This document shows positions 1-5,063 of a DNA stretch of 6,377 nucleotides, in pieces. This DNA comes from Pseudomonadota bacterium (GTDB lineage Bacteria > Myxococcota > Polyangia > Polyangiales > Polyangiaceae), in NCBI GenBank assembly GCA_023419055.1, contig JAEZYO010000715.1:1-6377 (forward strand), given 5' to 3'. Position numbers and translations under genes: made by a program. The notes beneath the pieces were generated by a model. It searched no databases. It saw nothing but the letters and a program-made list of their open reading frames with translations, and was not told the origin of the DNA. Every line of letters begins with the position of its first letter. The first letter of the stretch is position 1.

Positions 1-588
1 GAGTGGAACAAGTCCGTCTGGCAGTCCGATCTCGAGTACGGACTTCGGACCTTGCGCCTGGCGATCGACACTCACGCCATCACGAGCCATTTCGCGCTGC
101 CGCTCTTGATCGAGACCCCGGGCGGGCTCGTGGTGGAGGTGACGGACGGCACCAACGAGTACAACGCGGCAAACTACCGAGTCTCGTTCTTTTACGATCT
201 GGCCAAGGCCGCAGTAAACCGCATGGCCTTCGCGCTGTCGCACGAGCTCCGACCGCACCAGGGCACGGCCGTCGCCCTGACACCCGGCTGGCTGCGCTCC
301 GAGGCGATGCTGGAAGCTTACGGCGTCAGCGAATCGAACTGGCTCGACGCGACCGCCAAGTCACCGCATTTTGCGATCTCCGAGAGCCCAGCGTTCGTCG
401 GCCGAGCCGTAGTGGCTCTGGCGACGGATCCGGACGTATCGCGCTTCGGCGGACAATCGCTGTCGAGCGGCGAACTCGCAAAGATCTACGGCTTCACGGA
501 CGTCGACGGCAGTCAGCCGGACGCCTGGCGCTATGTGACGGAGGTTCAGGACGCGGGCAAGCCCGCGGACGTCACGGGCTACCGCTGA
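1..588 (+). CDS. SDR family oxidoreductase, 5' truncated by window edge
   Basis: The reading frame is open from base 1 to a TGA at 586-588, giving 195 visible residues. The N-terminal Rossmann half, with the glycine-rich NAD(P)-binding motif, lies outside the window. The catalytic Y-x3-K is visible as YDLAK (Tyr codon 193-195, Lys codon 205-207), followed by AAVNRMAFALSHEL, the usual helix after the active site. The PG motif after the next strand is TPGWLRSEAM. The strand before the active site reads VVEVTDG, so Thr-Asp stands where classical SDRs carry the catalytic Ser. As far as I recall, this T-D-G form is typical of a DHRS1-like bacterial SDR subfamily that also ends with SSGELAKIYGFTDVDG-type sequence. 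The protein is probably a cytoplasmic NAD(P)H-dependent oxidoreductase of unknown substrate. A TTG at 52 could be misread as a start, but the homology begins upstream of it. The family call is firm and the substrate is unknown. Confidence 0.9.
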   Translation, partial: EWNKSVWQSDLEYGLRTLRLAIDTHAITSHFALPLLIETPGGLVVEVTDGTNEYNAANYRVSFFYDLAKAAVNRMAFALSHELRPHQGTAVALTPGWLRSEAMLEAYGVSESNWLDATAKSPHFAISESPAFVGRAVVALATDPDVSRFGGQSLSSGELAKIYGFTDVDGSQPDAWRYVTEVQDAGKPADVTGYR

Positions 589-778
589 GGGTGAGATCGG
601 GTTCGACGCGTAGTCATTCTGTCAATCGGTCCCGGCAAGCTTCCTTTCACTGCCGTAAACCCCACGGGGTCGAGCACGCGCGTGAGACGGACGAACGGAC
701 CTGTGCCCTGGCGCCCCAGGCTGAACGTCGCTAAGGTTCTCGAGGCGGAGCCAGCGGAAGGGACGGAAGGGCGTGATC
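589..778. other. intergenic gap without a recognised gene
   Basis: This 190-bp stretch separates the SDR gene from the DUF6882 unit. I see no convincing ORF on either strand; overlapping open frames have arginine-rich shadow composition. Two short inverted repeats are present: ACCC/GGGT around 659-670, and CCTGG/CCAGG at 707-711/716-720 with a CGCC loop. Neither is followed by a T tract, so neither is a standard intrinsic terminator. The gap is long enough to hold the promoter of the three-gene unit that follows, but I cannot point to clear -35/-10 boxes. Confidence 0.5.
765..770 (+). promoter_or_regulatory. ribosome binding site deciding the DUF6882 start
   Basis: GGAAGG lies 8 nt before the ATG at 779 but only 2 nt before the in-frame GTG at 773. 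The spacing therefore favours ATG 779 as the start. Confidence 0.65.
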
Positions 779-1453
779 ATGAACTTCGACGATATTTTCG
801 CGCGTTGTGCGGCGTCCGCGACGGCGCGTCAGCTCGGATTGGGCGATCTCTTGGGAGAGCGTTCGTGGGCCGTCGACATCGGGGCGGGGACCGCGACGTT
901 CGACGATCTCAAGTACCGGATTCAGCTGCTCGGGACCGAAGCCGAGAGCGACAACTCCTGGCTGTGGGCTTGGGCGAACGAGGCCAGCGGATTGCCCGAC
1001 GTCGTCCTCTCGGGCTCGCGCCGGCTGCGAGCTTTCGGCGCGGAACGCGGGCTCGACATGCTCGCCAAACGCACGTTCTCACTGGGCAAGCTCTCCGGGC
1101 ACCAAGTCGCGATGGTCTGCTCCACGTTGCTCGGAAATGTGCCTTACTATCGCGGCCCCTACGACGGCGGCGCCCTCTATTTTACCCTCGAGGGTGTGCC
1201 GCTTCCGCCGGTCGACGGCGATCGCATCGTCACGGTGTTGAGCCAGGTGATTACGACGTTCGAGATCGATCACCGGTTGGCGACGCAGAGCTTCCTCTCG
1301 GATCTCGGGTTCGCGATCACGGCGAGCCCCACGCGCCTGGACGCCGCCGCGCCCTCGGGGACGACGGTGAGCGTCGAGTTCGACACGCTGGGCCGCCTCG
1401 CGAACCTCGACGTCTCGGCGGGGGACCAGCCGACGAAGTCCCTGCAGGGTTGA
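779..1453 (+). CDS. DUF6882 family protein
   Basis: This 224-residue protein has no signal peptide or membrane segment, so it is likely cytoplasmic. It shows what I recognise as the DUF6882 pattern: an early W-x-V-D (residues 30-33), then QLLGTE (49-54), then the tryptophan-rich WLWAWANE (61-68), and later LSGSRRLRAFG. The middle part carries a hydrophobic stretch around HQVAMVCSTLLG and an aromatic NVPYYRGPY. The molecular function of this family is not known to me, and nothing in the sequence supplies catalytic residues I would trust. The ATG at 779 is preferred over the GTG at 773 because of the ribosome binding site. The gene's TGA overlaps the ATG of the racemase-like gene (TGATG at 1451-1455), so the two are almost certainly cotranscribed and translationally coupled. 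The family call rests on motif memory only. Confidence 0.8.
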   Translation: MNFDDIFARCAASATARQLGLGDLLGERSWAVDIGAGTATFDDLKYRIQLLGTEAESDNSWLWAWANEASGLPDVVLSGSRRLRAFGAERGLDMLAKRTFSLGKLSGHQVAMVCSTLLGNVPYYRGPYDGGALYFTLEGVPLPPVDGDRIVTVLSQVITTFEIDHRLATQSFLSDLGFAITASPTRLDAAAPSGTTVSVEFDTLGRLANLDVSAGDQPTKSLQG

Positions 1454-2127
1454 TGCTCGCCTTTCTCCATACGTCCGAGCGGCACGTCTCGACGTTCGGT
1501 AGCCTCGTTCGCGAGATCGATCCCTCGCTTTCGCTTCACCACGAAGTTCGCGCGGACCTGCTGGAAGCGGCTCGCGGCGCCTTGACTCCCGCGGTGATGG
1601 CCTCGGTACGCGACGCCGTCACCTCTCTCTTCCGCGCGGGCGCGAGAGTCGTCGTGTGCACCTGCTCCACGCTGGGTCAGGCCGCAGAATCGGTCGCGGC
1701 GCCAACCGGTGCGAGCGTGCTCCGCATCGATCGACCGATGGCCGAACGCGCCGTCACGAGCGGGCGACGCATCTTGGTGGCGGGCGCGCTCGCGAGCACC
1801 CTGTCACCCACGGTCGCGCTGTTGCGTGAGATCGCGGCGGAGCAGGCGCGCGCGCTCGAGCTCGTGGAGGTGCTGTGCGGAGCAGCCTGGCCTCATTTCG
1901 AAGCTGGCGATCTCTCGGCCTACATCAGCGAAATCGCGGGCTTCATCGCTCCACGTGCGCTCCCCGGCGACACCGTGCTGCTCGCACAGGCGTCGATGGC
2001 GCCCGCCGCAGACGCGCTCTCTCACCTCGACGTGACGGTGCTCTCGAGCCCGAGGCTCGGCGTAGAAGCCGCCGTCGCTCGCTATCGGGCGCTCGTGCGC
2101 CAGGATGGGTCGGCGTCAACTCGATAG
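1453..2127 (+). CDS. Asp/Glu racemase superfamily protein
   Basis: This is a 224-residue cytoplasmic protein. The start motif LAFLHT, the segment HHEVRADLLEAA (about 29-40), and CTCSTLG (69-75, with Cys71 in the catalytic position) match the aspartate/glutamate/hydantoin racemase superfamily. These enzymes shift a proton at an alpha carbon without cofactors, usually with two cysteines. In the second half, where classical members carry the other Cys in a GCT motif, this protein has LLAQASMAPA (176-185). From memory, an AQASMA sequence is shared by a branch of the superfamily, so it may mark a one-cysteine enzyme rather than a decayed gene. Racemase activity is therefore uncertain; an isomerase or other role is possible. 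The ATG overlaps the TGA of the DUF6882 gene, and a weak AGGG at 1446-1449 supports reinitiation. The same frame is open far upstream (from 682), but that part is a shadow of the DUF6882 gene. The GNAT gene follows after 10 nt. Confidence 0.85.
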   Translation: MLAFLHTSERHVSTFGSLVREIDPSLSLHHEVRADLLEAARGALTPAVMASVRDAVTSLFRAGARVVVCTCSTLGQAAESVAAPTGASVLRIDRPMAERAVTSGRRILVAGALASTLSPTVALLREIAAEQARALELVEVLCGAAWPHFEAGDLSAYISEIAGFIAPRALPGDTVLLAQASMAPAADALSHLDVTVLSSPRLGVEAAVARYRALVRQDGSASTR

Positions 2128-2137
2128 AGTGAAGGCG

Positions 2138-2659
2138 ATGCACCTCGTCGACTGCACCCTCGAGCGCCACGGAGCAAGCATCCTCGAGATCCTGAACGAC
2201 GCGATCGTCAGCTCGACGGCGCTCTACGACTACGTGCCGCGTCCGCCCGAAGCCATGGTGACCTGGTTCGAGAGCAAGAGGGCCGGTCGATACCCGGTGA
2301 TAGGTCTCGAGGACGAGAGCGGTCAGCTGCTCGGATTCGCGAGCTACGGGACGTTCCGAGCCTGGCCAGCCTACAAGTACGCGGTCGAGCACTCAGTGTA
2401 CGTCCACCGTGAGCAGCGCGGGCGCGGCCTCGGCCCGACGCTGATGCGCGCGCTGATCGAGAGGGCAAAGGAACAAGAGCTCCACGTCATGGTCGCCGGG
2501 GTCGACGTGACCAATCGGGCAAGCATCCGCCTGCACGAAAAGCTCGGCTTCGAGCACGCGGGGACGCTCCGGGAGGTGGGATTCAAGTTCGGGCGCTGGC
2601 TCGACCTCGCTTTTTATCAGCTCACGTTGCCCACGCCCGAACGACCCGCGGACGGGTGA
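2138..2659 (+). CDS. GNAT N-acetyltransferase, phosphinothricin/methionine-sulfoximine type
   Basis: This 173-residue protein matches the PAT/Bar/MnaT (YncA) branch of the GNAT superfamily, which acetylates the amino group of amino acids or analogues such as methionine sulfone, methionine sulfoximine and phosphinothricin using acetyl-CoA. Visible hallmarks are ILNDAIVSSTALYDY (about 18-32), GFASYGTFRAWPAY (66-79), EHSVYVH (84-90, including the acidic residue typical of the active site), the acetyl-CoA pyrophosphate loop RGRGLG (94-99), and NRASIRLHEKLGFEHAGTLREVGFK toward the end. Length is normal for the family. An in-frame ATG at 2105 lies inside the racemase-like gene. I prefer ATG 2138, which follows that gene's TAG by 10 nt, has GAAGG just upstream, and starts at the position expected for the family. 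It is the third gene of the 779-2659 unit. The natural substrate cannot be read from sequence. Confidence 0.9.
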   Translation: MHLVDCTLERHGASILEILNDAIVSSTALYDYVPRPPEAMVTWFESKRAGRYPVIGLEDESGQLLGFASYGTFRAWPAYKYAVEHSVYVHREQRGRGLGPTLMRALIERAKEQELHVMVAGVDVTNRASIRLHEKLGFEHAGTLREVGFKFGRWLDLAFYQLTLPTPERPADG

Positions 2660-2669
2660 CATTTTTTTT
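2644..2669 (+). terminator. intrinsic terminator overlapping the GNAT stop codon
   Basis: A perfect 5-bp GC-rich stem, ACCCG (2644-2648) with CGGGT (2653-2657) and a CGGA loop, is followed by GACA and eight T residues (2662-2669). The first T of the GNAT stop codon (TGA, 2657-2659) is part of the stem. A T8 run is striking in such GC-rich DNA. The stem is short and 4 nt from the T tract, so efficiency is uncertain. Its position fits the end of the DUF6882-racemase-GNAT unit. Confidence 0.6.
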
Positions 2670-2710
2670 CCGAGCAACTCGCTCCCGAGCGCGACCGACA
2701 GAGGGGGGGT

Positions 2711-2716
2711 GAGGAG
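2711..2716 (+). promoter_or_regulatory. strong ribosome binding site for the DPW-repeat protein
   Basis: GAGGAG lies 5 nt before the ATG at 2722 and follows a G-rich run. It is one of the best Shine-Dalgarno matches in the window and is a main reason to accept the small ORF as a gene. Confidence 0.7.
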
Positions 2717-2721
2717 CCATC

Positions 2722-2937
2722 ATGTCCGACCCCATCCGAATCGAATCCGCGCTGCATGAAGTCGCCGATCCTTGGGAGGGCCACGACGTCCCGCCGGCGA
2801 AGGTGGACCCGCTGATCGTCGACCCGTGGGAACTACTCGAGCGGCCGGGTCTCGACGAGCGAGGCGAGTTCGAAAACCCCTGGGAAAACCTGCCGGCAAG
2901 TCCCATCGGTCTCGATCCGTCCATCGTCGATCCCTGG
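2722..2937 (+). repeat. four in-frame 54-bp coding repeats
   Basis: The units are 2722-2775, 2776-2829, 2830-2883 and 2884-2937, each ending in TGG. The unit ends are GATCCTTGG, GACCCGTGG, AACCCCTGG and GATCCCTGG. The Pro codon differs in all four units (CCT, CCG, CCC, CCC with differing flanks) while the protein motif is kept, which points to old duplication held by selection on the protein. Outside the last few codons only units 2 and 4 are clearly alike. Confidence 0.65.
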
Positions 2938-2952
2938 TTGGACGAGGCCTAG
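2722..2952 (+). CDS. small acidic protein made of four 18-residue (D/N)PW repeats
   Basis: I do not recognise this 76-residue protein. It is strongly acidic (19 Asp/Glu against 4 Arg/Lys), contains no Cys and no Tyr, and has no signal peptide or membrane segment. Its four tryptophans fall at residues 18, 36, 54 and 72, each preceded by DP or NP, so the chain divides into four 18-residue units plus a 4-residue tail. Units 2 and 4 are the most alike, both ending D-P-x-I-V-D-P-W. Three of the four Trp are followed by Glu. The high proline and charge content suggests an extended or disordered chain presenting repeated short motifs to a partner, but this is inference. A strong ribosome binding site and the regular repeat support it as a real gene. 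It lies just after a terminator, so it probably begins a new transcript, and the VOC gene follows 69 bp later. Confidence 0.75.
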   Translation: MSDPIRIESALHEVADPWEGHDVPPAKVDPLIVDPWELLERPGLDERGEFENPWENLPASPIGLDPSIVDPWLDEA

Positions 2953-3021
2953 AAATCGAGCCGAGGGCTTGCCGCGCGCCGCATCAGGTTCGATGCTTCC
3001 CACGGTGTCGGACGGTCAGAC

Positions 3022-3390
3022 ATGAAGCTCCACTGCTCGATGATCTTTGCCAAGGACATGGCGCGGATGACCGCCTTCTACCGCGACGGGCTCGGCTTGC
3101 GCTGGCTCGCCGAAAAATCGAGCGAGGGCTGGGCGGAGTTCGACGCAGGCGGCACGTCGTTGGCGCTGCACGCCATCCCCAAGCCCATCGCCGATGAAAT
3201 CGAGATCAGCGATCCGCCTCGAGAGCGAGGCGACACTCCGCTCAAGCTCATCTTCGCCGCAGAAGACGTCGAGCGGGCGCGCGCCCACTTGGAGTGCCAC
3301 GGCGCCGTGATGTACCCCATCTCGAAGTGGGGCTCTTGCGACGGCCTGGACCCCGAGGGCAATCGCTTTCAGATCGTGAAGGCAACCTGA
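3022..3390 (+). CDS. VOC superfamily (glyoxalase/bleomycin-resistance fold) protein
   Basis: This 122-residue protein has the length of a standard two-module VOC domain. The first module begins with the typical H-x4-F-x2-D-x-A-R-M-T-A-FY-R-D-GLGL (residues 4-26). Its last strand gives LALHA (47-51). The second module starts at PLKLIFAAEDVERARAHLECHGA and closes with DPEGNRFQI (110-118). The usual metal ligands of the fold would fall at His4, His50 and position 117. Position 117 is Gln, where most metal-dependent members have Glu, so either metal binding is changed or the protein is a binding or non-metal member. Possible roles are detoxification, ring cleavage or drug binding, and none can be chosen from sequence. 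The ATG at 3022 has only a weak ribosome binding site, but the family N-terminus starts right there. The next gene begins about 24 nt after its TGA. Confidence 0.88.
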   Translation: MKLHCSMIFAKDMARMTAFYRDGLGLRWLAEKSSEGWAEFDAGGTSLALHAIPKPIADEIEISDPPRERGDTPLKLIFAAEDVERARAHLECHGAVMYPISKWGSCDGLDPEGNRFQIVKAT

Positions 3391-3414
3391 GGCGCACCCC
3401 TGCTCGATAACCCC

Positions 3415-3837
3415 TTGGTCTGGCTCGATTCCCCGTTCGCGAAGCTCCTGCTCTTCGCGCTGGTTCACCTCGCTGGCAACTTCGCGCTCCTGCGCCTCGC
3501 GAAGCGCGCTTTCTCGAAGGGCGGCGCCCTGCTCGGGACGAGCGTGCTCTTCTCGGCGGCGGCGCTGCGCCTCGCGCTCGGAGTGGTGGCGGGCGTCGCG
3601 GCGAACGCGGCGCTGCTGAGCGCTCCGGGGCTGCCGAACCGGGCGCTCGTCTTGCTGATCGTGTTCCTACCCGTCCGCGCGGGGCTCTGGTACCTGATGC
3701 TCCGGATGTTCCTGGATCGCGAGACGCAGAGCCGAGCGCTCGTTCGGCGTTGGACGGCGTACGGGCTCGTCGTCTCGTACCTGCTCGACGCCGCCGCGAT
3801 CTTGCTCGGCCCGGATCTGCTCGGCTCGATCGCTTGA
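3415..3837 (+). CDS. small four-helix membrane protein of unknown function
   Basis: I do not recognise the family. The product is about 140 residues and strongly hydrophobic, with four likely membrane helices near residues 10-30, 38-68, 77-98 and 114-132. Positively charged segments lie between helices 1 and 2 (RLAKRAFSK) and between helices 3 and 4 (RMFLDRETQSRALVRRW), which would place both of these loops and suggest both termini opposite or in line with the inside-positive rule. Helix 2 carries an embedded Arg and helix 3 ends in aromatic residues. The start is uncertain: there is no ATG or GTG near the beginning. TTG 3415 is taken here, while CTG 3400 lies 7 nt after TGAGG (3388-3392) and would add five residues. 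Close spacing to the VOC gene suggests cotranscription. A transport, anchoring or stress role is possible but unsupported. Confidence 0.7.
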   Translation: MVWLDSPFAKLLLFALVHLAGNFALLRLAKRAFSKGGALLGTSVLFSAAALRLALGVVAGVAANAALLSAPGLPNRALVLLIVFLPVRAGLWYLMLRMFLDRETQSRALVRRWTAYGLVVSYLLDAAAILLGPDLLGSIA

Positions 3838-3844
3838 CGAATCG

Positions 3845-3946
3845 ATGAACCCACTACCCACCGAGCCCTACCTCGAGCAAGCGGGGTACCTGCCAGAGCT
3901 CGACGGCGCCTCGCAGCGAGTGGGCCTCACGGAGCTCGCGGCGTGA
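3845..3946 (+). CDS. possible 33-residue ORF, perhaps a DUF4291-like remnant
   Basis: An ATG at 3845, 7 nt after the stop of the membrane protein gene, opens a 33-codon frame that ends at a TGA at 3944-3946, overlapping the GTG start of the kinase-like gene (GTGA). No good ribosome binding site precedes the ATG, so translation would depend on coupling. The first residues, with PTEPYLEQA, remind me of the N-terminus of DUF4291 proteins, where the expected continuation (a GRHI-x-AQ-type segment) is missing. It could therefore be a decayed start of such a gene, a leader peptide coupling the two genes, or chance. Confidence is low. Confidence 0.3.
   Translation: MNPLPTEPYLEQAGYLPELDGASQRVGLTELAA
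3931..3934 (+). promoter_or_regulatory. ribosome binding site for the kinase-like gene
   Basis: GGAG lies 8 nt before the GTG at 3943. It supports this GTG as the start; the protein then begins 9 residues before the P-loop, as expected for a compact P-loop kinase. Confidence 0.55.
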
Positions 3947-4446
3947 AAGCTACGCTCCACCTCGTCTCCGGGCTCCCTTGCTCGGGCAAGACCACGTACT
4001 CCACGCGCCTCGCCGCCGAGACCGGCGCGGTGCTCTTCTCGCTCGATCGCTGGCTCATCACCTGCTTCGGCCGCTACTCGATCGCCGAGGTCGGGCACGA
4101 CGAGCACGTACGCCGCGTGCGCGCCTGCCGTGAGCTCATGCTCGAGCTCGCGCTCGAGTTCACGAGCCGCGGGAGCGACGCCATCCTGGACGACGGCTTC
4201 TTCCTGCGAGCCGATCGCAGAGCGGTGGCGGCCCGAGCGACGGCGGCCGGGGCGCGCGCTCGAATCCATTTCCTCGATCTCCCCCTCTCCGAGCTCGCAG
4301 CGCGGCTCGAAGCTCGTAACCGGAGCCTCCCGACCTTCAACTTCTTCATCCGCGAAGACACGCTCGAGCAGTTCCTCGAGCTCTACGAGACACCGACGGA
4401 CCAGGAAGGCGCGGAGCTCCTCCGCGTTCGCGACCAAGCCCCGTAG
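3943..4446 (+). CDS. P-loop kinase-like ATPase (AAA_33 / zeta-toxin-like fold)
   Basis: This 167-residue cytoplasmic protein has a clear Walker A, GLPCSGKT (residues 10-17), directly after the first strand. Asp35 in LFSLDRWL follows the second strand and is in the position of the substrate-binding or catalytic Asp of small-molecule kinases. A Walker-B-like strand, AILDDGFF (80-87), comes next. RLEARNR after a hydrophobic strand resembles the lid arginines, and the C-terminal FNFFIREDTLEQFLELYETPTDQEG matches the tail of bacterial AAA family ATPases of the AAA_33 type. Such proteins phosphorylate small molecules, nucleotides or polynucleotide ends, and include relatives of chloramphenicol phosphotransferase and zeta toxin. 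No antitoxin-like partner is visible beside it, which argues against a toxin-antitoxin pair. The GTG start at 3943 is supported by GGAG. The GNAT gene follows 32 nt after the TAG. The fold call is secure and the substrate is unknown. Confidence 0.87.
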   Translation: MKATLHLVSGLPCSGKTTYSTRLAAETGAVLFSLDRWLITCFGRYSIAEVGHDEHVRRVRACRELMLELALEFTSRGSDAILDDGFFLRADRRAVAARATAAGARARIHFLDLPLSELAARLEARNRSLPTFNFFIREDTLEQFLELYETPTDQEGAELLRVRDQAP

Positions 4447-4478
4447 TCAGGCCTCGCCGGCGGAGCTAGCCTGCGCGC

Positions 4479-5063
4479 ATGAGCTACCTGTTCGCGCCGG
4501 AGCGCTTCGAAGCGGACGGCTTCGTGCTGCGATCCTACGAAGTCGGCGACGGCGCGTTGCTGGCGGAGGCGCACAACGAATCCTACGAGCACCTGCGCCC
4601 CTGGATGCCCTGGGCGACGCCGCGCATCTCGGTGCGCGACGCGGAGCGCGTGGCGCGGCAGGCCCGCGGTCGCTACCTGTTGTGTCAGGATTTCACGGTC
4701 GCGATCCTCACGAACGACGGCCAGCGCCTGCTCGGCGGCACGGGCTTCCACTTGCGCGAGGGCGCTCTCGAAACCGGCTCCGCCGAGATTGGGATGTTCA
4801 TCCGGCAGAGTGAAGCCGGGCGCGGCCTCGGGACCCGCGTGCTCTCCGCGATGCTCGCCTGGGGCTTCGGCGAATGGCCCTGGATGCGGCTTTCCTGGCG
4901 GTGCGACCAGCGAAACCAGGCCTCCCTGCGCGTTGCCGAGCACGCCGGGCTACGCCACGAGGGCGTGCTGCGCGGCGAGAAGGACGTGGTCGGCGCGGGC
5001 CGGCGCGATACCGCCTGCTACGGCCTGACGCGCGAAGAATGGCTGGAACGGCAGCTTGATTAG
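4479..5063 (+). CDS. GNAT acetyltransferase, RimJ/RimL type
   Basis: This 194-residue protein is of the RimJ/RimL class, which transfers acetyl from acetyl-CoA to protein N-termini or to small-molecule amines. It opens with the class pattern FEADGFVLRSYEVGD (about 10-24), then LRPWMPWA (39-46), a glycine-rich strand LLGGTGFH (84-91), SAEIGMFIRQ (101-110), the acetyl-CoA-binding loop GRGLGT (114-119), and NQASLRVAEHAGLRHEGVLRG, the usual N-x-x-S-x-R/x-AE-x-x-GF-type C-terminal motif. Length is normal. The ATG at 4479 is the only good start; GGAG at 4462-4465 is rather far upstream (13 nt), so initiation may be moderate. Its TAG overlaps the stop codon of the opposing porin gene by 4 bp. Substrate specificity cannot be determined; the class contains both ribosomal-protein and antibiotic acetyltransferases. 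Confidence 0.9.
   Translation: MSYLFAPERFEADGFVLRSYEVGDGALLAEAHNESYEHLRPWMPWATPRISVRDAERVARQARGRYLLCQDFTVAILTNDGQRLLGGTGFHLREGALETGSAEIGMFIRQSEAGRGLGTRVLSAMLAWGFGEWPWMRLSWRCDQRNQASLRVAEHAGLRHEGVLRGEKDVVGAGRRDTACYGLTREEWLERQLD

Noticed and set aside
659..720. Two short inverted repeats as a terminator of the SDR gene
   Set aside because: Stems are only 4-5 bp and no T tract follows; such repeats are common by chance in GC-rich DNA.
3..734. A 243-codon open frame on + overlapping the SDR gene
   Set aside because: It is arginine-rich with no recognisable motif and lies across the well-supported SDR frame; it is a shadow of GC-rich codon bias.
682..1452. Upstream extension of the racemase-like frame
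   Set aside because: The extension is an Arg/Gly-rich shadow of the DUF6882 gene; racemase homology begins at ATG 1453.
3868..4437. A 189-codon - strand frame opposite the kinase-like gene
   Set aside because: It is Glu/Arg/Ala-rich without motifs, while the + strand has Walker A and a full family pattern.
4383..4943. A 186-codon - strand frame opposite the GNAT gene
   Set aside because: No motif is recognised, and the opposing GNAT frame is unambiguous.
3943..5063. Kinase-like protein and GNAT gene as a toxin-antitoxin pair (zeta-type or GNAT toxin)
   Set aside because: No small DNA-binding antitoxin (RHH or epsilon-like) is present, the GNAT is a full-length RimJ/L type, and the kinase tail matches ordinary AAA_33 proteins.
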